Assembly (NCBI RefSeq): GCF_035956715.1
Contig: NZ_CP108381.1
Coordinates: 6,232,001-6,296,000 of the forward strand
DNA from: Nocardia sp. NBC_01329
GTDB lineage: Bacteria; Actinomycetota; Actinomycetes; Mycobacteriales; Mycobacteriaceae
Reading direction: 5' to 3'
Length of the DNA: 64,000 bases
In this document: in pieces, positions 33,363 to 41,253 of the stretch
How the letters are laid out: every line of letters starts with the position of its first letter
How positions within the stretch are numbered: the stretch's first letter is position 1
Translations under genes and position numbers: made by a program
The notes under the pieces: model-generated
Database searches by the model: none
What the model was told of the DNA's origin: nothing
What the model saw: only the letters and a program-made list of their open reading frames with translations

Positions 33363-33624
33363 TAATCAACTGTCGACTTATCTGTACGCAGCGGTTCGTG
33401 GTCGGGGTTCGCGACCCCGTAACGTCCCGCAGGTGACCGGGCGGGGTGACTCGTCAACTGTCTGTCGCCGGTGTGGCTGACTTGCTCGCGATATGTCCAC
33501 CGCCTGGTCTCCGTTCACGGTCTGACTCGACAGAGGTGTGACGACTACTTGCTGCGAAGGGTTCTGGAAGTCGACCTGTCGGCCGTGGATCACCCCACCC
33601 GACGAGGCGAGGAAACCGCACCTG
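33363..33624 (+). ncRNA. Non-coding left end of the IS110 element, candidate bridge-RNA region
   Basis: About 260 bp upstream of the transposase with no gene. It contains a hairpin CGGGGT-TCGCG-ACCCCG near 33406-33422 and further GC-rich self-complementary segments. IS110-group elements encode a structured bridge RNA in the non-coding end upstream of the transposase. That an active RNA is present here is inference from element type and position. Confidence 0.35.
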
Positions 33625-34686
33625 ATGATGCTGATCGGCGTCGATCCGCACAAGTCCACCCACACCGCGACCGCGCTGGATCCAGCGACGAATTCTGATC
33701 AGGGATCGATCCGCGTCGACGCCAGCCATGCCGGCTACCGCCAGCTGCTGGTCTGGGCACGGCAATGGCCCGAACGCACTTGGGCTGTGGAGAACGCCGA
33801 AGGCCTCGGCCACCACTTGGCGCAGTGGCTGGTCGCCGCCGACGAGGCAGTGGTGGATGTAGCGCCTTCCGCGACCGCGCGAGTGCGGCAGCTCTCCCGC
33901 GGTGGCCGCCGCAAGAACGACCGCATCGATGCCGCGGCGGCAGCCAGCGTCGCGGCAATGCAGGGTGATGCCCGTCCGGTATACGGCGAAACGCACGCCG
34001 ACTCCCTAGCTCTGCTCGATGAGCGACGCAAGACCCTGTCCGAGAACAGAACTCGATCAGTCAACCAATTGCACGCGTTGCTGCGCGAACTGCTGCCAGG
34101 CGGGGTCCCCACGGATCTCACCGCCGCCAAGGCCACAACCGCCCTACGTGGTCTGCGCCCGATCAGCGGCACCGACCGAGTCCGAAAAACGCTGGCCAAG
34201 GACCTCGTCGCCGATATCAAACGCTACGACACCCAGCTGACCGAGAACGCCGCAGCGATGAGCGAGCTTCTCGATCAGCACGGCACCACGCTGCGCGAAA
34301 TACCCGGCGTCGGGCCAGTGCTGGCTGCCCGCATTATCGGACGCACTGGACGAGTCAGCAGATTTCCGACGGCTGCCGCTTTCGCGAGCTACACCGGCAC
34401 CGCACCTGTCGAGATCGCCAGTGCCGATTCGACCCGCCATCGCCTGTCCCGCTACGGCGACAGAGAACTCAATTCCGCGTTGCACACAGTCGCGATGATC
34501 CAGATCCGGATGCGCAGCACCGCCGGCCGCGCCTACTACGACAAGAAGATCGCCGAAGGAAAGACCCCGAAGGAAGCGAAGCGCTGTCTCAAGCGCCGCT
34601 TGGCCGATCTGTGCTGGCGAACGATGACTCGAGACGAACGCCGCACCGCACCAAACGAATCAAGCCACCACGCCGACGCAGCTTGA
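33625..34686 (+). CDS. IS110 family transposase (DEDD + Transposase_20)
   Basis: A recombinase of about 353 residues. The N-terminal RuvC-like DEDD domain begins MLIGVDPHKSTHTATALD, with further acidic residues in TWAVENAEGLGHHLAQWL and RRKNDRIDAAAAASVAAM. The C-terminal helix-hairpin-helix Transposase_20 domain has REIPGVGPVLAARIIGRTG and the conserved Ser/Tyr region SYTGTAPVEIASADSTRHRL. Length is full and the frame unbroken, so it may be active. The longer open frame from 33538 is not family-like; ATG 33625 or 33628 is the start. No terminal inverted repeats are expected or seen. Confidence 0.92.
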   Translation: MMLIGVDPHKSTHTATALDPATNSDQGSIRVDASHAGYRQLLVWARQWPERTWAVENAEGLGHHLAQWLVAADEAVVDVAPSATARVRQLSRGGRRKNDRIDAAAAASVAAMQGDARPVYGETHADSLALLDERRKTLSENRTRSVNQLHALLRELLPGGVPTDLTAAKATTALRGLRPISGTDRVRKTLAKDLVADIKRYDTQLTENAAAMSELLDQHGTTLREIPGVGPVLAARIIGRTGRVSRFPTAAAFASYTGTAPVEIASADSTRHRLSRYGDRELNSALHTVAMIQIRMRSTAGRAYYDKKIAEGKTPKEAKRCLKRRLADLCWRTMTRDERRTAPNESSHHADAA

Positions 34687-34768
34687 CAGATACAGAGGTA
34701 TCGCGTGTTCGTGGTATCCAGCGCGGGGACCGTAGCCGCAGGCCCGCTGCATAGCGGGTCCACGCGGC

Positions 34769-34820
34769 GGTGACCTGGGGCGGTGACCTGGGGCGGTGAC
34801 CTGGGGCGGTGACCTGGGGC
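34769..34820. repeat. Tandem repeat, 4 x 13 bp
   Basis: Four exact copies of GGTGACCTGGGGC in a row, followed by a degenerate GGCGGCCC. It lies 82 bp after the transposase stop. Copy number is likely to vary between strains. The surrounding gap 34687-35115 has no other recognisable feature. Confidence 0.85.
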
Positions 34821-35115
34821 GGCGGCCCTGGTGGTGGTCTGGTGGTGACAGTCGAGCGCGTCCGCGACAGCCGGGGCGGGCATCCGGAGAACGTGCTGGT
34901 GTGTCGCGGCGGGCCGACGCAACGGCTGGGGAACAGCCAGCAAGACTCGCGGTCGGCGGGGTTCATGTTTGGTCTGCTGGTCGATCCAGCTGAAGTAGCA
35001 GCTCGGCGGCAGTGCCAGGAACTGGTGGGTGATGCTGGCTCAGATGTGGCGAGGTCTGATCGCCGTGGCATGCGATGTCGTTCCTGCTGTCGGTGGAGCC
35101 CGCTAGGGTGCCCGC

Positions 35116-35250
35116 GTGGGACTAGCGATCGCAGTCGGCGATGACGACAGCCGAGAAGAACTGGACCAGCTCGCCATACTGCTGAAAGAAGAAGCAATCG
35201 AATGGCAGCAACCCGAGTCGTGCGTGCTGCCACCCGGCCGCGCAACATGA
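35116..35250 (+). CDS. Small hypothetical protein (44 residues)
   Basis: A GTG-started frame encoding a 44-residue peptide (VGLAIAVGDDDSREELDQLA at the start) with acidic helix-forming residues. Its TGA overlaps the ATG of the next gene (ATGA), which argues for translational coupling. I do not recognise a family; the first half vaguely recalls the short N-terminal component domains that accompany some actinobacterial effector proteins, but this is weak. Could be a 5' remnant of a larger gene. Confidence 0.4.
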   Translation: MGLAIAVGDDDSREELDQLAILLKEEAIEWQQPESCVLPPGRAT

Positions 35251-35708
35251 CATCGATGCCGTACTCCGCGCTCTACTGCCTGCATCGGGTTTACGCGCGA
35301 TGCCAGGCCGGACTGCCCGTCACGCCGGTGTCCGATATGGCGGAGGTGGAGGCGGACGACGAGGTGGTGTCTGCTGAGAGGGACATGTTCGAATCTCACC
35401 TCCTCTACCACTCGGACGTCGACGGCTATTACATACCCGTCGATTTCGATATCCCGGAATTGATCGGCGACGACGAGCGCGTGGGCTCCAGCCAAGGCCT
35501 GCTCGCCGAACTACAGTCCTGTGCTCCGGCGATCGGAATTCGGCTAGAGCCAGATCTCTCGTTGTCGGACGCCGAAGCGCAGCGCATCGACGAACTGATC
35601 CAGACCGACAGTGGAGAATTCACCTACGAGTGGATGGCGTGGCTGGCATTGCACGAAGCATGCCGGCAGAGCATCGCCAGCGACCACGCCATAGTGTTCA
35701 TCGGATAA
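35247..35708 (+). CDS. Hypothetical acidic protein (153 residues)
   Basis: An acidic, apparently soluble protein with no membrane segment. The stretch HSDVDGYYIPVDFDIPELI followed by SSQGLLAELQSCAPAIGIRL is protein-like and compositionally similar to uncharacterised actinobacterial proteins often found in accessory DNA. ATG 35247 overlaps the stop of the small upstream frame, so it was preferred to a start at 35202. The stop lies on the right-hand copy of the 12 bp repeat. Function unknown; an immunity-like role would be guesswork. Confidence 0.6.
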   Translation: MTSMPYSALYCLHRVYARCQAGLPVTPVSDMAEVEADDEVVSAERDMFESHLLYHSDVDGYYIPVDFDIPELIGDDERVGSSQGLLAELQSCAPAIGIRLEPDLSLSDAEAQRIDELIQTDSGEFTYEWMAWLALHEACRQSIASDHAIVFIG

Positions 35709-35737
35709 TCAACTGTCTCCAGTTGTGGGTTCCTCTC

Positions 35738-35907
35738 CCCAGATAGCGGACTGTCACCACCTGTACCGCGAACCCGAGCCGGTTGTATTCCCGGCGTCGG
35801 GCTGTGATCAACCGCCGGTCCTCATCGTCCAGGTAGCAGAACCGCTCCAACTCCACACGGGACAACACATCGAACCGCCCGTAACCGGGTACACCGTCAT
35901 CAATCAC
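35738..35907 (-). pseudogene. Tn3-family transposase N-terminal remnant (DUF4158 type)
   Basis: The minus strand encodes VELERFCYLDDEDRRLITAR then REYNRLGFAVQVVTVRYLGR, the hallmark N-terminus of Tn3 transposases. After LGR the family sequence stops abruptly at about 35738, where the IS110-containing segment begins, so more than 900 residues are missing. The upstream end of the frame (MIDDGVPGYGRFDVLSR) is near complete. Confidence 0.75.
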
Positions 35908-36262
35908 GCTGACATGAAATCACCAGCACAACAACAGGATTCAGCGTGTCCGCTCAGCGTGACTTTCTTCCGGATGCTCCTCAACCCCCATCACGTTGGT
36001 CCTGATCGGCTGATCGTTCGCTGCTGGAGAGCCGGCCCGCTTCTGTCTGCGGGCCGGTTCTGGTCGAGGGCGGATTCGCCTGCGCTTCGGAGGTGGTCAT
36101 GGGCGGATGCTGGGGAACCACCGCCGGTGGGAATATGAACCGCGCCTTTCGATCACATTGCGTCGATATGTCGTTCACTGAAACGGTTGAGAATAATGTT
36201 GCAGCGCACTGTCTGCCGGAGTTGTCGAACAGTCCCCGAGTCGACGACTGCCCGGAGGTCCG
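35908..36262. other. Intergenic region between Tn3 remnant and membrane protein gene
   Basis: 355 bp with no supportable gene. It presumably includes the end of the Tn3 remnant and the promoter of the following gene. A GGAGG ribosome site for that gene lies at 36254-36258. Confidence 0.4.
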
Positions 36263-38587
36263 ATGTCATACCGAAGCGCTGTGTCCGCTCGCGTTATCCG
36301 TATCCGATCCCGGCGCCGCGGTACCACCGATCCGAGTCTGTCGAAGTCCGCGCGCAGCCGGTGGATCCGGCGGGCGGCGGTGATCTTCTCGGCCCTGTTC
36401 GTCGTTCCCGCTCTGCTCGGGGCCAGTGCGCTGGCCGCGAGCGGGGAAACCGAATCGGTCGCCAACGCCGGATTTCCCGCGCTGAACTGGATGAACATCC
36501 GTGATTCCAGCGGTGTCGAACTGACCCACTATCGGTTCGTCGCCACACAGGGCAGTTTGTTCGAGCCGCTGCAGACAGCGATCGCGGTGGTGCTCGGACT
36601 GGAATTCGCCGGCTATATCGTCATCGTGACGGGCGCTATCTGGTTGATCGGCTACACGATGAGCTTCCATTGGCTCGATCCGGTGGGTGAAGCACTGTCC
36701 GGGGTCGCGGGCAGTCTCGACGCGCAGATCGCGACTCCCCTACTGCTTATCGTCGCCGCGTCGATCGGCGCGTTCTTCGTCGCGTGGTTCGTGCTGCGCG
36801 GGCAACGCGCGCGGGCGGTGACCCAGGCCGTGACCATGGTCGGGGTCGCGGTGATCGGCCCGACATTCACCGCTCAACCGCTGGAAGACGTCCTGTCCTC
36901 GCACGGACTGATGTCGCAGGGGCGCGATCTCGGAATCTCGGTGGCCGCCGGGCTGACCGGGCAGGCGCACGCCGACCCGACGGGTCTGGTCGCCACGATG
37001 CAGGAGAGTCTGGCCGATAATTTCGCCCGGCATCAGCTCCAGGTATGGAACTTCGGGCATGTGATCGACGACCGGGCCGGCTGCGCGGACGCCTGGTCGG
37101 CCGGGATGCGGTCGGGTTCGGATTCCGCTGTGGTGTCCGGATTGCGCAACTGCGGTGATCTGGCGGCGCAGCAGGCAGCCCTGAATCCGACTATGGGCCA
37201 AGTCGGCTCGGGTCTGGTGATGCTGATCTGCGCGGCGATTCTGCTCGCGTTCGGCGCGTACCTCTCGGTCAAGATCATTTGGGCCGCGCTCGATTCGATA
37301 TTCCACGGCTTCGCCGCGATCTTCGGTTTCGCGGCGGGTGGTTTCATCTATGGGCCGACTCAGACATTCTTGGTGCGCAACCTGGTGGACAGCTTCTACG
37401 GGGCCGCGGTCATGGCGGTCTACATCATCTACCTGGGTCTGTATGTGCTGTTCCTCGGCAACCTGTTCGATCGAGCAGGTGGACAGGCGACGCTGGTGCT
37501 GATCCTCGGTGCTGTCGTACAGACGGTCGCGTTGTTCCAGTTCCGGCGCCTCTCCGCCGCGTTGCACCAGGGCAACGAATGGATTGTCAACCGGTTCGCC
37601 CTGGCTCTGCAGCAGGCGCCGGGGGGCGGCGGCGGAGGAGGGGCATCGGCGCTGGGGATGGGGGCGAGTGGTCTCGGCAACGCCGGTGTTCCGGGGCTCG
37701 GATTGCTCGCCGGGGCCGCCGCACTCAGCACGCTGAACAACAATCCGGCCAGCGCCTGGCTTTTCAACCGGGTCTCGCCACTGGACCCGCATTCGTGGAA
37801 ACGCCAGAGAGCGATGTCCGATCAGTGGGCGGCGTGGAATACGCGCTGGAACGGTGAGAAGATCGGTGGGTCCGATGGACTGTTCACCCACGCGTATCTG
37901 GATCGCCTACACCTGTCGCACGCGGCGCGCGACGCGACGGCAGTCTCCTTGGGCGCCGGTCGTGGCGGCGTGAACACGACCCGGGGCGCGGCTGCCGCGG
38001 TCGACGGCGTCCTTGTCGGCGGCGGCGGATTCCTCGGTCAGGTCGCCGCCTCGCTACGCGGTTCGGGTTTCACCGACGAGGATATGATCCAGCGCGCGGT
38101 GGAGGCGCGGGGGTATGTGGTGAAACATGCCGGAGACGTGCCGTTGGCCGACAAGAACCTGGCCGAGGTCGTAGCCGCTTCCAACTATTCGGCCGCGATG
38201 AACACCCCCGCCGCCGCCGCGGAATTGGAGCGAGCCGTCCTGAACTACTCGCTGGGCCGGGAGGGAATCCAATTGCGCGGTGCGGCACGCGACGCGGGGG
38301 AGGACTATCTGGCTGCCCCGAGCCGGGCGAAGTTGACTCGGCTGCAGCAGGTCGCGGCCGGTGAGGAAACAGCGGGGTACTCCGAGGCGGAAGCTGCACG
38401 GGCATTGCGCTGGATCGGTGACGAACACGCCCGCCGGGTTTCCGACACGGTGACCGATTTGGTCAGCGACCCCTCGGCGGAGAATCGCCGCCGCTTCTAT
38501 GCCGCGCAGAACGCGGCCGTGGACACCGATTACTGGGCCGCGAAGTCGACCCCGTTGCCTGCGTCGGCATTGGCGCCGGGTGGCTGA
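36263..38587 (+). CDS. Large multi-pass membrane protein, VirB6/TrbL-like
   Basis: 774 residues. After a basic N-terminus come a signal-anchor (WIRRAAVIFSALFVVPALLG) and about seven or eight hydrophobic helices up to residue 430, with a large extracytoplasmic loop carrying two Cys (RAGCADAW and RNCGDLAA). A Gly-rich linker (GGGGGGGASALGMG) and a soluble C-terminal domain of about 300 residues, rich in Ala and Arg, follow. This layout is that of VirB6/TrbL inner-membrane channel proteins of actinobacterial conjugative elements. No ATPase, relaxase or other secretion gene is nearby, so it is an orphan or a relic. It overlaps the convergent channel gene by 58 bp. Family call is tentative. Confidence 0.55.
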   Translation: MSYRSAVSARVIRIRSRRRGTTDPSLSKSARSRWIRRAAVIFSALFVVPALLGASALAASGETESVANAGFPALNWMNIRDSSGVELTHYRFVATQGSLFEPLQTAIAVVLGLEFAGYIVIVTGAIWLIGYTMSFHWLDPVGEALSGVAGSLDAQIATPLLLIVAASIGAFFVAWFVLRGQRARAVTQAVTMVGVAVIGPTFTAQPLEDVLSSHGLMSQGRDLGISVAAGLTGQAHADPTGLVATMQESLADNFARHQLQVWNFGHVIDDRAGCADAWSAGMRSGSDSAVVSGLRNCGDLAAQQAALNPTMGQVGSGLVMLICAAILLAFGAYLSVKIIWAALDSIFHGFAAIFGFAAGGFIYGPTQTFLVRNLVDSFYGAAVMAVYIIYLGLYVLFLGNLFDRAGGQATLVLILGAVVQTVALFQFRRLSAALHQGNEWIVNRFALALQQAPGGGGGGGASALGMGASGLGNAGVPGLGLLAGAAALSTLNNNPASAWLFNRVSPLDPHSWKRQRAMSDQWAAWNTRWNGEKIGGSDGLFTHAYLDRLHLSHAARDATAVSLGAGRGGVNTTRGAAAAVDGVLVGGGGFLGQVAASLRGSGFTDEDMIQRAVEARGYVVKHAGDVPLADKNLAEVVAASNYSAAMNTPAAAAELERAVLNYSLGREGIQLRGAARDAGEDYLAAPSRAKLTRLQQVAAGEETAGYSEAEAARALRWIGDEHARRVSDTVTDLVSDPSAENRRRFYAAQNAAVDTDYWAAKSTPLPASALAPGG

Positions 38588-39402
38588 GCGACGGGGCGTG
38601 GGCGCGGCGTGGCAGTGCGTGCGTGGGTCGCGTAGAGGGTCAGGCCGACGAAGGCCAGGCCACCGACCAGATTTCCTACCACCGTGGGGATCTCGTTCCA
38701 GATCAGATAGTCACCGATCGAGAAATCGCCACCCAGCAGAAGTCCGGAGGGAAACAGGAACATATTGACGATCGAATGCTCGAACCCCATATAGAAGAAC
38801 AGCATGATCGGCATCCACATGGCGATCACCTTGCCGGATACCGAGGTCGACATCATCGCCGCGACAACGCCGGTGGAGACCATCCAATTGCACAGCACAC
38901 CGCGAACGAAAAGGGTGAGCATTCCCGCCCCGCCGTGGTCGGCGTAGCCGACGGTGCGCGAAACTCCGATTTCGCCGAGTTTCTGGCCGACTTCGTTGGG
39001 GTCCATCGAGAATCCCATGGTCAGGATGATCGCCATCATGATCGCGACGGTGAACGCACCGAGGAAGTTCCCGGCGAAGACCAGACCCCAATTGCGTAGC
39101 AAGGCTCGCCAGGTAACCCCGGGCCGCCGGTCCAGCCAGGCCAGCGGGACAAGGGTGAAAACACCTGTGAGCAGATCGAATCCGAGGAGATAGAGCATGC
39201 AGAAGCCGACTGGAAACAGCACCGCGCCGAGTAGCGCCTCGCCGGTCTGCACCGTGATGGTGACCGCGAAAGCCGCGGCGAGTGCCAGGATCGCCCCCGC
39301 CATATAGGCACGGATGACCGTATCGCGCGTGGACATGAATGCCTTCGCTTCGCCGGCGTCGATCATTGCTCCGACGAAATCCGCTGGTTTGAGATAAGAC
39401 AT
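38530..39402 (-). CDS. Formate/nitrite transporter family channel
   Basis: 290 residues with six transmembrane helices of the FNT fold. It begins MSYLKPADFVGAMIDAGEAK; the first re-entrant loop region has GFDLLTGVFTLVPLAW, and later come NWMVSTGVVAAMMS and GFEHSIVNMFLFPSGL. FNT proteins pass small monovalent anions (formate, nitrite, hydrosulfide). The open frame extends to 39978, but ATG 39402 gives the normal N-terminus. It is divergent from cyanase, which suggests that the anion may be cyanate or a product of its breakdown; nitrite or formate remain possible. Confidence 0.88.
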   Translation of the reverse strand: MSYLKPADFVGAMIDAGEAKAFMSTRDTVIRAYMAGAILALAAAFAVTITVQTGEALLGAVLFPVGFCMLYLLGFDLLTGVFTLVPLAWLDRRPGVTWRALLRNWGLVFAGNFLGAFTVAIMMAIILTMGFSMDPNEVGQKLGEIGVSRTVGYADHGGAGMLTLFVRGVLCNWMVSTGVVAAMMSTSVSGKVIAMWMPIMLFFYMGFEHSIVNMFLFPSGLLLGGDFSIGDYLIWNEIPTVVGNLVGGLAFVGLTLYATHARTATPRPRPVAQPPGANADAGNGVDFAAQ

Positions 39403-39654
39403 GACACGCCCTTCGGTTGTGGTCTTTCGTGCCGAAGTGTGCGATGCCGAGATTTCCCGTCCGTATCGAGCCGAGCGCACCCGTGTTACCGGGCCCTCAC
39501 CGGACTCGGTGCGGTGCGGTGCCGCCGCGGCGTGACCTTGCGCAACAGCCACGAACTGGCGCGATTTCACGAAAGTAAACATTGGGATACCGATTCGGTT
39601 CGCCGCGCCCGGCGATGGGAGGCTTTCGATGTTTCCCGATGCTAGGAGTCTCGT

Positions 39655-40104
39655 ATGGAACCGATCATGAGCAAGCGCGCGGCCGCCGATCTCGTCGTCG
39701 CCGCCCGTATCCGTCAGGGAAAGTCCTGGGCCGACATCGCCGATGCGCTCGGCGCTCCGCTGGTCTGGACCACTGCGGCGCTGCTCGGGCAGCATCCGAT
39801 GACTTCGGAACAGGCCGGCAAGGTCTGCGATCTGCTCGGACTGGACGACGCGGTAGCCGAGAGCCTGGCGTTGCAGCCGGCACGGGGCGCCGATCCGGCT
39901 CTGCTGAGCGATCCCACCATCTATCGCTTCGTGGAGGCGATCTCGGTGTACGGACCGGCCTTGAAGGAACTCATCCACGAGGAGTTCGGTGACGGGATCA
40001 TGAGTGCTATCAACTTCAAGGTCGATTTCGCCCGCCGCCCCGATCCCGATGGTGATCGCGTCGTCATCACCCTCGACGGGAAATTCCTCGACTATCGCTG
40101 GTGA
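39655..40104 (+). CDS. cynS: Cyanate hydratase (cyanase)
   Basis: 149 residues, normal length. Cyanase converts cyanate and bicarbonate to ammonia and CO2. The N-terminal helical domain has ADIADALGAPLVWTTAALLG. The C-terminal catalytic domain has the family Arg and Glu in YRFVEAISVYGPALKELIHE and Ser in GIMSAINFKVDFARRPD, ending DGKFLDYRW. AGGAG lies 6 bp before the ATG. No cynT carbonic anhydrase or cynR regulator is adjacent; the neighbour is an FNT channel. Confidence 0.95.
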   Translation: MEPIMSKRAAADLVVAARIRQGKSWADIADALGAPLVWTTAALLGQHPMTSEQAGKVCDLLGLDDAVAESLALQPARGADPALLSDPTIYRFVEAISVYGPALKELIHEEFGDGIMSAINFKVDFARRPDPDGDRVVITLDGKFLDYRW

Positions 40105-40128
40105 TATCGGAAGTTGTCCGGCCGCGTC

Positions 40129-40590
40129 TCAGTGGTTGTGCGGTAGGTCGTCGGCCAGGCGCTGTAGGTAATCGGCGAACCGGCGGCGGTCGGCGGGGGA
40201 CCAGTCGTCGGTGAGCCGGTCGAAGATCCGGCGTTGCCAATCGTGAGCGTCGGCCAGCAGGCGGTTGCCGGCGGGAGTGAGGTGCAACGCGGTGCGCCGC
40301 CGATCGAGGTCGGATTCGCGGCGGGCCAGATATCCGGCCGCGGTGGCGTCGCGGACCATCCGGCTGGCGCCGGAATGGTCGAGGCCGAGCTGGTGGGCGA
40401 CCGCGGTGATGGTCGCCTCGGCCGGGGCGTGGGCGGCGCCGGCCACCGCTTCCACGACCTGGACGTACGCGGCGTTGCGCAATTCCGCGCTCTGCTCACC
40501 CGCGCCGCGTTGTATCCAGCGCCGGGACCAGAACCGAACCAGTCGGAACAGGGCGGGCCCGCCGTCTGCGGGAGTGGAGCTGCCGCTCAT
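40129..40590 (-). CDS. MarR family transcriptional regulator
   Basis: 153 residues with a winged helix-turn-helix: AEATITAVAHQLGLDHSGAS is the recognition part and SDLDRRRTALHLTPAGNRLL the wing, both typical of MarR. It starts at ATG 40590 (the open frame to 40656 runs into the operator). It is divergent from a VOC protein gene, and a 35 bp near-perfect palindrome lies between them, so it most likely represses that gene and itself. Confidence 0.88.
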   Translation of the reverse strand: MSGSSTPADGGPALFRLVRFWSRRWIQRGAGEQSAELRNAAYVQVVEAVAGAAHAPAEATITAVAHQLGLDHSGASRMVRDATAAGYLARRESDLDRRRTALHLTPAGNRLLADAHDWQRRIFDRLTDDWSPADRRRFADYLQRLADDLPHNH

Positions 40591-40621
40591 GTGAACCAAT
40601 CTATCCTCTTCGTATTTCAAT

Positions 40622-40656
40622 ATGCGATTCGCATGTATAATACATGTGAATCGCAT
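40622..40656. promoter_or_regulatory. 35 bp near-perfect palindrome, probable MarR operator
   Basis: Sixteen of 17 base pairs are symmetric around position 40639; half-sites are ATGCGATTCGCATGTAT and its complement with one change. It overlaps the divergent promoter region between the MarR and VOC genes and is notably AT-rich in the centre. Confidence 0.75.
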
Positions 40657-40676
40657 TCACATTAGAAGGCGGGGTG

Positions 40677-41081
40677 ATGTTCGCCGAAGTGGACGTGCCG
40701 AAACGGCGGCCGGGCATCGTGCTGAACCACACCATCGTGCCCGCATGGGATCGCGCGGCCGGGGCGGCATTCTTCGCCGGTCTCATGGGGCTTTCGGTCG
40801 GCGCCCCGGTCGGCCCGTTCGTGCCGGTGCGGGTGAATCGCGATCTGACCTTCGATTTCGACGACCGCGGCCGGGTCGAGCCGGGCCACTACGGTTTCCT
40901 GGTCGACGACCCGACGTTCGATGCCGTGCTGCGGTGGCTGGCGCGGCAGCCCGGGGTGGAGTTCGGCTCGGGGCCGGAGAACGGCTGGGATCGCGATATC
41001 AACAACCTGGGTGGTGGCCGGGGCGTGTACGTCCGATCGCCGGAGGGGCACAGCTACGAGCTGTTCACCGTGGTCGGTTGA
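40677..41081 (+). CDS. VOC family protein
   Basis: 134 residues forming the paired beta-alpha-beta-beta-beta units of the vicinal oxygen chelate fold: PGIVLNHTIVPAWDRAAGAA at the start and RGVYVRSPEGHSYELFTVVG at the end. A His near the N-terminus and the Glu of YELF are at the usual metal-ligand places. Such proteins include glyoxalases, dioxygenases and antibiotic-binding proteins; with a MarR partner a detoxification role is plausible. ATG 40677 was preferred to the overlapping GTG because AGAAGG is 7 bp away. Confidence 0.8.
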   Translation: MFAEVDVPKRRPGIVLNHTIVPAWDRAAGAAFFAGLMGLSVGAPVGPFVPVRVNRDLTFDFDDRGRVEPGHYGFLVDDPTFDAVLRWLARQPGVEFGSGPENGWDRDINNLGGGRGVYVRSPEGHSYELFTVVG

Positions 41082-41103
41082 CATCCTTCGGGTGCCGTTC
41101 AAT

Positions 41104-41253
41104 ATGGAGAAGCGTGGCCGGGTCCGGTACTGCCGGATCGGTCCCGATGTGTTCGAACGGGAGATGGCCTGGCTCCAGGGCTACCGGCAGATGCTGGAAG
41201 CACGCATGGACCGTCTCGGCGAATTCCTGCGACGAACGGAGCACGAACAATGA
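41104..41253 (+). pseudogene. ArsR-family regulator, C-terminal remnant
   Basis: A 49-residue frame (RGRVRYCRIGPDVFEREMAW and YRQMLEARMDRLGEFL) matches the end of the winged helix and the C-terminal helix of ArsR regulators that are commonly paired with SRPBCC proteins. The DNA-binding helices are missing. Its TGA overlaps the ATG of the SRPBCC gene (ATGA), preserving the original coupling. A deletion probably joined this end to the VOC gene region. Confidence 0.65.

Larger units (their letters stand above)
33363..35717. repeat. 12 bp direct repeats flanking the IS110 region
   Basis: TAATCAACTGTC occurs at 33363-33374 and again at 35706-35717. A shorter copy (TCAACTGTCT) lies at 33454-33463. 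The outer copies bracket the IS110 transposase, the 13 bp tandem repeat and the small gene pair, and the right copy abuts a truncated Tn3 transposase frame. They could be ends or target sites of a mobile unit. Confidence 0.5.

Noticed and set aside
39979..40104. N-terminal extension of the FNT channel across cyanase
   Set aside because: The open frame only reaches 39978 and is antisense to cynS; the FNT family N-terminus begins at 39402.
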